NCBI GenBank assembly: GCA_029309925.1
Contig: JARKND010000005.1
Span: forward strand, 496,001 to 560,000
Direction: 5' to 3'
Length of the DNA: 64,000 nt
DNA from: Fulvivirgaceae bacterium JP3-4
GTDB taxonomy: Bacteria > Bacteroidota > Bacteroidia > Cytophagales > Cyclobacteriaceae
Below the pieces are notes generated by a model. That model did not search any database. It saw nothing but the letters and a program-made list of their open reading frames with translations, and was not told the origin of the DNA. Each line of letters begins with the position of its first letter. Within the stretch, counting starts at the first letter, position 1. A program made the translations under genes and the position numbers. This document shows, piece after piece, positions 58,381 to 64,000 of the stretch.

Positions 58381-58956
58381 TTACCAGTCGCATTCCTTAC
58401 CGTACGCTGGGCGACCATTGTCGAGGTACGAACCGAAATCATCATCGTAATAGTCGACTTCGTAACGCTTCACCTGGCGCAGGTTTACATGACGCATGCC
58501 CACGGGAATCGCTGTGCTCATCGACCAGTTCCTTCCGGAATACGAAAAGTAGACGTTGCGTGAATAGTCATAGTACACATCGTAGTCGCGGTAGTAAACA
58601 TAGCGCGGTCTTGTGTAATAGTGATGTACAACTACGGGCCTTCTGTGGCAGTAGCGGTCATGCACGTGCACATGTCTTACCACAACCCGTCTGTTGTCGT
58701 GGTGATGGTGGCGATTCTTGTTGTGTCCGTAGTGATTGCCTCTGTCGTGGCGATCGTTGTCCCACCGGTCGTTGTCGTGCCTGTCGCGATCGTTTCGGTC
58801 ATTGTCCCGGTGCGAATAGCGTTCGCGATTGTTGTCACTTCTGTTGTCGGTCCGCTCGCGGTCTCCCCCTCTGTCTCGTCCCCTGCTTTGTGCATTCGAC
58901 TGTACTGCACTGATCACAGACAAAGCTATCATCAGTGAAAAAACTGTACGCTTCAT
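58381..58956 (-). CDS. Exported His/Arg/Asp-rich low-complexity protein
   Basis: 191 residues. The signal peptide (about 1-22, ending SNAQ) is followed by about 70 residues rich in Arg, Asp, His and Asn (DRDRHDNDRWDNDRHDRG, NRHHHHDNRR). A Tyr/Arg/Val segment (RYVYYRDYDVYYDYSRN) and a C-terminal region ending GKECDW complete it. The biased part could bind metals or acidic polymers. The ATG at 58956 is preferred; ATGs at 58962 and 59091 are upstream. Similar proteins in Bacteroidota are usually annotated as hypothetical. The opposite strand's open frames here are composition artefacts. Confidence 0.75.
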   Translation of the reverse strand: MKRTVFSLMIALSVISAVQSNAQSRGRDRGGDRERTDNRSDNNRERYSHRDNDRNDRDRHDNDRWDNDRHDRGNHYGHNKNRHHHHDNRRVVVRHVHVHDRYCHRRPVVVHHYYTRPRYVYYRDYDVYYDYSRNVYFSYSGRNWSMSTAIPVGMRHVNLRQVKRYEVDYYDDDFGSYLDNGRPAYGKECDW

Positions 58957-59025
58957 TGTCATATAGGTTAAGGGGTTTGAAATCCCTTCCAGCCGGGTGT
59001 AAGGCAAACCGAGTGCCAGAATACC

Positions 59026-59198
59026 AAATCCACACCGCGGAGAGCACAGAGTAAGCGCGGAGGAATCGCGGAGTTTTATATTAGTATGCAAAAAAATTCA
59101 TCGGAAGCACCATTCAATTCTGCACCACTTTGTTTAACCCTTAAATAATCTCCGCGCTACCTCCAGCGATTCCTCCGTGCACTCTGCGGTGTGGATTT
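59026..59198. repeat. Imperfect inverted repeat of the GCGGAG word family
   Basis: AAATCCACACCGC (59026-59038) is perfectly inverted at 59186-59198. The arms continue with a GGAGGAATCGCGGAG-like word that appears inverted as CCAGCGATTCCTCCG. This lies between the divergent His/Arg-rich gene and purM; the rest of this 298-bp stretch shows nothing definite. Confidence 0.75.
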
Positions 59199-59254
59199 CG
59201 GGATTTCGGCTGTTTTGCATTTCTGCATTATATTTACGCCTTAATCCATCATCA

Positions 59255-60421
59255 GTGTCAGATCGCTACAATCAACGAGGAGTTTCCGCATCGAAGGAAG
59301 ATGTTCACCAGGCTATTTCGAAATTAGATAAGGGTTTATTTCCAAAAGCATTCTGCAAGATCGTTCCCGATTATCTCGGCAACGATAAAGATTATTGTGT
59401 GGTGATGCATGCTGACGGTGCCGGCACTAAATCTTCGCTGGCCTATATGTACTGGAAAGAAACCGGTGATCTGTCTGTGTGGAGAGGAATTGCGCAGGAT
59501 GCGATCATCATGAACATCGATGACCTGCTCTGTGTGGGCGCGATCGATAATATTTTGTTGTCATCTACAATCGGGCGCAACAAAAACCTCATCCCGGGTG
59601 AAGTCATTTCATCGATCATCAACGGCACTGAAGAAGTCTTGGAAATGCTTCGCGCGAACGGATTGAACATCACCAGCACGGGCGGAGAAACTGCAGACCT
59701 GGGCGATCTCGTCAGAACGATAGTAGTGGACAGCACCGTAGTCTGCAGGATGAAGCGCAGCGATGTTCTCGACAATAGCAGGATTCAGCCTGGAGATGTC
59801 GTTGTCGGATTGGCATCGTACGGAAAGGCAAAGTATGAAAGCGAGTACAACGGAGGTATGGGCAGCAACGGGCTCACTTCCGCACGCCACGATGTGTTCG
59901 ACAACGAGTACGCTACGAAATATCCGGAGTCATACGACAAGGACGTTCCAGCGAAACTGGTTTACACCGGAAAATATAAACTGACAACGCGCGTTGAAGG
60001 CACTGGCGTGGATGCAGGAAAACTCGTTTTGTCTCCAACGCGGACGTATGCTCCAATCATTGTTGAAGTCCTGCGAAAAATGCGCGCAAAAATTCACGGT
60101 ATGGTTCACTGCAGCGGTGGAGCACAAACGAAGGTGCTGCATTTCATTGACAACGTTCACGTGATCAAAGATAATCTCTTCCCGGTGCCACCTTTGTTTA
60201 GAATCATTCACGAAGAGAGCGGTACAGACTGGAAGGAAATGTACAAGGTTTTCAATATGGGTCATCGCATGGAACTCTACCTCGATGAGTCGTCAGCAAA
60301 GGAGGTCATTGCGACCTCAGAAAAATTCGGTGTGGAGGCGAAAGTGATCGGAAGAGTCGAGGCTTCTCCGAAAAAACAAGTGACCGTTAAGAGCGAGTTT
60401 GGCGAGTTTGTCTACAACTAA
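59255..60421 (+). CDS. purM: Phosphoribosylformylglycinamidine cyclo-ligase
   Basis: Fifth step of purine synthesis, cytosolic: FGAM plus ATP gives AIR. It is the Bacteroidota-type PurM of about 388 residues, longer than the 345 of E. coli. Motifs: SDRYNQRGVSASKEDVHQAI at the start, HADGAGTKSSLAYMYWKETG, DDLLCVGAIDNILLSSTIGR, TSTGGETADLGDLVRTIVVD and GMVHCSGGAQTKVL. The start is GTG at 59255 because homologues begin with SDRYNQRG; a longer frame from 59177 runs through an upstream repeat. Confidence 0.95.
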   Translation: MSDRYNQRGVSASKEDVHQAISKLDKGLFPKAFCKIVPDYLGNDKDYCVVMHADGAGTKSSLAYMYWKETGDLSVWRGIAQDAIIMNIDDLLCVGAIDNILLSSTIGRNKNLIPGEVISSIINGTEEVLEMLRANGLNITSTGGETADLGDLVRTIVVDSTVVCRMKRSDVLDNSRIQPGDVVVGLASYGKAKYESEYNGGMGSNGLTSARHDVFDNEYATKYPESYDKDVPAKLVYTGKYKLTTRVEGTGVDAGKLVLSPTRTYAPIIVEVLRKMRAKIHGMVHCSGGAQTKVLHFIDNVHVIKDNLFPVPPLFRIIHEESGTDWKEMYKVFNMGHRMELYLDESSAKEVIATSEKFGVEAKVIGRVEASPKKQVTVKSEFGEFVYN

Positions 60422-60422
60422 G

Positions 60423-60505
60423 AATCCAAGATCCAAATTCCAAATTCCAAGGTCCAAGGTTGAAACGCGTTGATCTTGGGATTTGGATCTTGGATCTTGG
60501 ATTTT
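60423..60505. repeat. Inverted word array, AATCCAAGATCC / GGATCTTGG
   Basis: The left arm 60423-60464 reiterates ATCCAAGATCCAAATTCC-type words; the right arm 60470-60505 is the inverse (TTGGGATTTGGATCTTGGAT and onward). It begins just after the purM stop and ends at the DUF4097 stop, so it may act as a bidirectional terminator between the convergent genes. Confidence 0.85.
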
Positions 60506-61451
60506 ATTTGCTGATTTCGGCCGTTCCGGATCCGGTACCAATTCTGATGGTAATATCCTGATCACCCACCTTCGCTGTCTTCCGGATTTGCTTCTGACTT
60601 CCTCCGTTATCGATGGTTTCCTCTTTGTCGAATTTGAAGGGCGCGACAATGTCACCCCCACTTTTGTTTGCTGTCATTACAACCGTTCCGCTGATCGGCC
60701 TTCCGTTAAACTCAAGTCGGGAATCGCCTGAGCCGCTGTTAACTGAAATACTTGACTTAAGATCGCCACCCAGGGATACCGTTGCGTTGCCGGAACCTGT
60801 GTTAAACTTGCTGCTGCCGGCTATCGTTACCGAATTGGCCTTGATATCGCCACTACCTGTGTTTACTTCAAATTCTCCTGATACCTTGTCGAAACGGATA
60901 TCACCGGAACCAGCGTTCAGGTCGTAAATACCCTTGCTGTCGCGGAGGCTGATGTTGCCGGAGCCGGTGTTAAGTTTCAGTTCACCATCCATTCTTTCGA
61001 GTGTCGCATCGCCTGAGCCTGTGTTAAAATCAAGCTCTCCTTTTACAGCAGTCAGCTCAATATCTCCCGAACCTGTATTTGAACGAACATCGGCCGTCAG
61101 ATCAGTGATCACAATATTTCCTGAGCCGCTGTTGAGCTTAAGGCTTGTATTGTCAGGCACCTCAAGCGTCCAGAACGAATTGCCGGAATGACTTCCGCGA
61201 TCGAATTTCTCCTCGAGCACAAGGCGTCCTTCGCTCTCTTCCATCACCACTGTATACTCATCATCGTCATAGCTGTACCGCACGTTGACTTTCGTTTCCG
61301 CGGAAGCGCTTTTCTTTATCGTAATATCACCGCTTGCCGTAGAGAGGCGGATGCTCTTGATATTTTTAAAAGTTTTGTTTTCAGTTTTCTCCTGACCGAA
61401 AGCAACGGTGACCAGGAAAAGAAGGATAGATGCAAAGATGGAGTGTTTCAT
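60504..61451 (-). CDS. Exported DUF4097 beta-repeat (GSGD solenoid) protein
   Basis: 315 residues with a signal peptide (about 1-19, ending AFGQ). From about residue 95 it consists of roughly nine 20-residue repeats centred on NTGSGDI/NTGSGNI, the DUF4097 right-handed beta-solenoid pattern. The N-terminal portion (IRLSTASGDITIKKSASAE) is a shorter version. These proteins are extracytoplasmic and of unknown function; putative adhesin or shielding roles have been suggested in general. Its start is near a word array (61469-61570). Confidence 0.9.
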   Translation of the reverse strand: MKHSIFASILLFLVTVAFGQEKTENKTFKNIKSIRLSTASGDITIKKSASAETKVNVRYSYDDDEYTVVMEESEGRLVLEEKFDRGSHSGNSFWTLEVPDNTSLKLNSGSGNIVITDLTADVRSNTGSGDIELTAVKGELDFNTGSGDATLERMDGELKLNTGSGNISLRDSKGIYDLNAGSGDIRFDKVSGEFEVNTGSGDIKANSVTIAGSSKFNTGSGNATVSLGGDLKSSISVNSGSGDSRLEFNGRPISGTVVMTANKSGGDIVAPFKFDKEETIDNGGSQKQIRKTAKVGDQDITIRIGTGSGTAEISK

Positions 61452-61468
61452 ATTTCAAGGGGAGTGTT

Positions 61469-61570
61469 GAATGACGAATTACAAATGACGAATGACGAAT
61501 GATAAATCGATCCTGACGTTTCTGACTGCTTCCCATTCGTCATTCGTCACTCTCTATTCGTCATTAAATT
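61469..61570. repeat. Inverted word array, ATGACGAATGACGA / CGTCATTCGTCA
   Basis: The left arm 61469-61507 repeats ATGACGAAT (GAATGACGAATTACAAATG and onward); the right arm 61532-61570 repeats ATTCGTC (CATTCGTCATTCGTCAC and onward). It lies between DUF4097 (starts 61451) and the TrmH-like gene (ends 61667). Confidence 0.85.
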
Positions 61571-61572
61571 GT

Positions 61573-61609
61573 CCCGTCAGGCAAATCCGAAACCGGCTTA
61601 CCTGACGGG
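61573..61609 (-). terminator. Hairpin between the TrmH-like and DUF4097 genes
   Basis: A perfect 9-bp stem CCCGTCAGG (61573-61581) with CCTGACGGG (61601-61609), 19-nt loop, lies downstream of the TrmH-like stop. No strong T-run follows, so the terminator call is tentative. Confidence 0.4.
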
Positions 61610-61666
61610 GTATATAGTTGATTGCTTTCCTGTATTAGATACCTTCGCCAACCGGAAAGGTTGCAT

Positions 61667-62197
61667 CTAGCTGTGAAGTTTTTTAAAAAATTCCCAGGTA
61701 ATGATCCCGAGGCATACGGAGACATTGAGCGAATGTTTGGTGCCAAACTGTGGAATTTCAATGGCAACATCTCCCAGTGGTAACACATCTTCGCTTACGC
61801 CATTGACTTCATTCCCGAACACGAGGCAATATTTTTTTCCATGCTCAGGCGAAAATTGCTGAAGCTGCACGCTGGATGAAGTCTGCTCAATAATGATCAC
61901 CGTGTATCCATCACTCTTTAGCTTTCCGACCAGCTCAGATGTGGATTCAGCATATTCCCACGCTACCGAATCTGTGGCGCCAAGTGCAGTCTTCTCGATT
62001 TCACGGTGCGGAGGCGTTCCCGTAATTCCCGTCAGGTAAATTTTTTCAAACCGAAAAGCGTCTGTCGTGCGAAATGCAGACCCAACGTTGTGAAGGCTGC
62101 GTATGTTGTCGAGGACGACTACAATCGGCAACTTATCGGATGCCTTGAACTCATCTACGGAGATCCGGCCGAGCTCTTCGAGCTTTAACTTCTTCAT
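61667..62197 (-). CDS. TrmH (SPOUT) family RNA methyltransferase
   Basis: 176 residues of the SPOUT class with its knotted C-terminal domain. Motifs 1-3 are visible: LDNIRSLHNVGSAFRTTDAF, YCLVFGNEVNGVSEDV and EIPQFGTKHSLNVSVCLGI. It methylates ribose 2'-OH in tRNA or rRNA; the target is not assignable. The ATG at 62197 is used; a TTG at 62227 would add ten residues. It follows the four-helix membrane protein gene by 26 nt, possibly in the ECF sigma operon. Confidence 0.9.
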   Translation of the reverse strand: MKKLKLEELGRISVDEFKASDKLPIVVVLDNIRSLHNVGSAFRTTDAFRFEKIYLTGITGTPPHREIEKTALGATDSVAWEYAESTSELVGKLKSDGYTVIIIEQTSSSVQLQQFSPEHGKKYCLVFGNEVNGVSEDVLPLGDVAIEIPQFGTKHSLNVSVCLGIITWEFFKKLHS

Positions 62198-62223
62198 GCC
62201 ACGAAAATAATCAACATTTCGCT

Positions 62224-62820
62224 TCAATCGCCTTCGGCCTGTGCAATCAGATCTTCAATCTGTCTGAGATATTTTCCATACGAGATCCGCGTCATCCATT
62301 TGGTTAAAAAGTAGCAGGCGGGTGTGACAATGGCCATCGTTACGATAAGGCTTAGATAAAACCGCGGCAGAAGCATCATTTCGGCTGCGTCCTTTTTCAT
62401 TGAGACGCCCAACACAAATCCAGCTGCGACACAAAGCGGAAAAAATCCCCATGAGATCTTTTGCTGGAACTGTATGGTCTGTGTTACAATGTCGTGGACG
62501 CTGTGAAGAACAGAGAGTACCTTTTCATCAGACTGATAAAGTTTCTTAATCTTCCGGTAAACGCGGAGGTTGATCATAAAAAGAAATGTATACGCTACAA
62601 CCACGATGACGAGCCCGACTTTGACGATAGTTTGATCCACCAGGAAAAGCATCCCGGCAAAGATCATCCCGAACAAAACGCAAAACACAAGTCCGAGACC
62701 GAAGGCCAGGATCAGGTTGGCCACAGGGTGCTTTGAGTGCTTGGGAACCGTAATCGTTCCTGTAACGGGGACGCTCAGCTTTTCTTTCTCCAATGTCTTC
62801 CACGCTTCTTTCAAATCCAT
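62224..62820 (-). CDS. Four-helix membrane protein, likely sigma-factor partner
   Basis: 198 residues. A short cytoplasmic N terminus (MDLKEAWKTLEKEKLSVPV) is followed by two pairs of membrane helices (about 34-58, 64-86, 121-139, 149-170) and a charged C terminus. It starts one nucleotide after the ECF sigma factor stop, which is typical of anti-sigma factors or of sensors coupled to them, but no zinc-binding HxxxCxxC motif is present. I do not recognise the family; an anti-sigma role is inferred from position and topology. Confidence 0.7.
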   Translation of the reverse strand: MDLKEAWKTLEKEKLSVPVTGTITVPKHSKHPVANLILAFGLGLVFCVLFGMIFAGMLFLVDQTIVKVGLVIVVVAYTFLFMINLRVYRKIKKLYQSDEKVLSVLHSVHDIVTQTIQFQQKISWGFFPLCVAAGFVLGVSMKKDAAEMMLLPRFYLSLIVTMAIVTPACYFLTKWMTRISYGKYLRQIEDLIAQAEGD

Positions 62821-62821
62821 G

Positions 62822-63307
62822 TTACAGCGGTTTAAGTGTTTTGATAAGAAGTTCCTTAACGCGATGAAGTTTCACTGCGAGATGGTTCTTCGTCAAACCT
62901 GCGATCTCTGCGATTTCTTCATTTTCATATCCATCCAGATGCAGCGAAATGATCATGCGGTCAATTTCGTTCAACTGACGGATTGCAACATACAAGGCCT
63001 CACTGTCGTGCGAAGCAGATTTGTCGGCAACATTAAACGTGGTCATGTCATCATGGTGATCGATCACATTTGGTCTTCGCTTAAACGTCAGAACGGTATT
63101 AAGCCCGATCCGGTACAGCCAGGTTGAAAATTTCGATCGTCCTTCGAAGCGCGGGAATGATCGCCACGCCTGAAAGATGATTTCCTGGAAGAGATCCTTC
63201 TCATCCTCCTCGTGGTTCACATAAAGCCGGATGACTTTAAATATGATCCCGCGGTTCTCTTCGATCCGCCTGGTGAACTCCTTGTCAGGTGAAGACATCA
63301 TCGACAA
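62822..63307 (-). CDS. RNA polymerase ECF-type sigma factor
   Basis: 161 residues, sigma-70 family, ECF subgroup. Region 2: LYVNHEEDEKDLFQEIIFQAWRSFPRFEG with STWLYRIGLN. Region 4: MIISLHLDGYENEEIAEIAGLTKNHLAVKLHRVKELL, the helix-turn-helix that reads the -35 element. It redirects RNA polymerase to stress or surface genes. The membrane protein that follows by one nucleotide is the likely partner. The ATG at 63307 or 63298 is equally possible. A 34-residue membrane peptide lies just upstream. Confidence 0.93.
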   Translation of the reverse strand: MSMMSSPDKEFTRRIEENRGIIFKVIRLYVNHEEDEKDLFQEIIFQAWRSFPRFEGRSKFSTWLYRIGLNTVLTFKRRPNVIDHHDDMTTFNVADKSASHDSEALYVAIRQLNEIDRMIISLHLDGYENEEIAEIAGLTKNHLAVKLHRVKELLIKTLKPL

Positions 63308-63313
63308 ATGTTA

Positions 63314-63418
63314 CTATTGCATGTTGTTGACGACCAGGTAGGAAATCGTAAAACCCGCTCCGAAAAAAAGGCCGAGAATTGCAGCTTTGATGATCCAGCT
63401 CTTCAGATTTATTTTCAT
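63314..63418 (-). CDS. 34-aa single-helix membrane peptide upstream of the sigma gene
   Basis: MKINLKSWIIKAAILGLFFG and onward, ending VVNNMQ: a positively charged N terminus and one membrane helix of about 20 residues. It ends six nucleotides before the sigma factor start and shares its strand. The clean ATG, topology and tight spacing favour a real gene; the family is not recognised. Confidence 0.5.
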   Translation of the reverse strand: MKINLKSWIIKAAILGLFFGAGFTISYLVVNNMQ

Positions 63419-63436
63419 AGTTCGTGTGGTAAAAGT

Positions 63437-63511
63437 CAATGGCTTTAAGCTATACCTATGGCCGAAGTCAAGTTAACGGCAATGGCTTTTGGCTATAGCT
63501 ATGGCCCAAAG
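63437..63511. repeat. Tandem GGCTTTAAGCTATACC-type repeat
   Basis: Two 30-bp copies 43 bp apart (63437-63466 and 63480-63509; four mismatches, CAATGGCTTTAAGCTATACC type), followed by the inverse word GGGC..AAAGCCATGGCTA. This lies in the divergent 193-bp region between the sigma operon peptide and the methyltransferase gene; nothing else was seen there except a near-consensus TACTTTCG at about 63593. Confidence 0.7.
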
Positions 63512-63611
63512 CCATGGCTAATTTCTTCATTTGTCAATCAGTACCATTTGAACGGCAATTATTACAGGTCAGAAAAATAATCTTCATTGGAGCTACTTTC
63601 GTTTAACAGAT

Positions 63612-64000
63612 ATGCGGCTTGCCATCCTTTTCCTTCTGATTTCCTTTACAGGTTTCGCACAGGATCCTTACAAGAATATCTATTCAGCCCACGCGTGGAA
63701 GGAGCGCGACAAATGGCAAAAACCAGACGAGCTGATAAAACTGCTAAACCTGAAAGCTGGCGATCAGGCAGCTGACATTGGTTGCCACGAAGGGTACATG
63801 ACGTTCAAGCTCTCGAAAGTGGTTGGTCCTGAGGGAAAAGTTTACGCAGTTGATGTAGAGGAAAGCAAAGTGAAAAAAGTTGAATCGCTTGCCGCGGAAT
63901 CGAAAATAAAAAATATCACACCCATCAAAGGCGACTACGACAACCCTAAACTTCCGCTCAATACACTCAACGCTGTGATCATTCTCGATACCTATCACGA
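63612..64000 (+). CDS. Exported class I SAM-dependent methyltransferase (partial, cut by window end)
   Basis: The first 129 residues are in the window. The signal peptide (about 1-16, MRLAILFLLISFTGFAQ) is followed by a Rossmann methyltransferase domain: motif I ADIGCHEGYMTFKLSK, motif II YAVDVEESKV, and a motif-IV-like LNAVIILDTYH. Secreted-type methyltransferases with this build are common in Bacteroidota, where the substrate is unknown. The gene continues beyond 64000, so the C terminus is not visible. Confidence 0.85.
   Translation, partial: MRLAILFLLISFTGFAQDPYKNIYSAHAWKERDKWQKPDELIKLLNLKAGDQAADIGCHEGYMTFKLSKVVGPEGKVYAVDVEESKVKKVESLAAESKIKNITPIKGDYDNPKLPLNTLNAVIILDTYH

Noticed and set aside
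58560-58938. Overlapping plus-strand frames of 117 and 105 codons opposite the His/Arg-rich protein
   Set aside because: They are generated by the biased composition of the minus-strand gene (His/Arg codons read as Val/Ser/Cys) and lack any recognisable sequence.

Overview
The window reads as a chromosomal segment of a Bacteroidota bacterium, most likely order Cytophagales (Chryseolinea/Ohtaekwangia-like). Support: gliding genes gldE, gldD and gldB; a large secreted protein with a type IX secretion (T9SS) sorting tail; the Bacteroidota-type long PurM and IspH; a mutY-ssb-gldE-gldD block; -7 boxes of the TAnnTTTG type; many starts without Shine-Dalgarno sequences; and DUF6702, DUF3667 and M1 peptidase families common in this phylum. 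No tRNA, rRNA, CRISPR array, transposase or phage gene was seen.

Layout. 1-7 kb: the end of a caspase-like gene, then a housekeeping block (rng, a 29-codon bS22/COX24-like ribosomal peptide, a TPR protein and an HU-like protein on the minus strand; mutY, ssb, gldE, gldD on the plus strand). 7-12 kb: a 1344-residue T9SS-exported repeat protein and a lipoprotein, bracketed by two direct copies of a hairpin-rich ~110-bp element. 12-27 kb: a PLP enzyme, an EamA exporter, a YciI protein, a 2'-5' RNA ligase, a ypdA gene broken by an in-frame TAG, a TonB receptor overlapping a fructosamine kinase, ispH, a DegP/Q protease, an AraC regulator and an RlmI-type methyltransferase. 27-37.5 kb: gldB, DUF6702 and HupE/UreJ next to three paralogous M1 metallopeptidases with a DUF3667 membrane protein between the second and third. 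37.5-46 kb: a threonine/serine dehydratase bracketed by simple-word repeats, polA with a degenerate proofreading site, Uma2 and an acyl-CoA synthetase, then a 0.9-kb non-coding block of tandem MITE/REP-like repeats, a dienelactone hydrolase and a DinB protein. 46-52 kb: a three-gene planctomycete-type cytochrome/DUF1501 operon. 52-64 kb: a 2OG-Fe(II) oxygenase, lipoproteins, an esterase-like lipoprotein, an LTA4H-like M1 peptidase, purM, a DUF4097 solenoid, a TrmH-type methyltransferase, an ECF sigma-factor operon with a tiny membrane peptide, and the start of a secreted-type methyltransferase.

Functional threads: cell-surface work (gliding/T9SS, exported metallopeptidases, TonB uptake, periplasmic proteolysis), DNA maintenance (mutY, ssb, polA, HU) and a few stress or detoxification enzymes.

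The most unusual features are non-coding. (1) Two copies of a multi-hairpin element differ at six positions, all in predicted loops or linkers, or in one case at the closing end of a stem. (2) A tandem ~432-bp repeat contains MITE-like units whose 27-bp terminal inverted repeats are themselves hairpins. (3) At least ten intergenic sites carry arrays of a short reiterated word, usually facing an inverted array of the same word, and mostly close to stop codons. The last family is my best candidate for something not described before.
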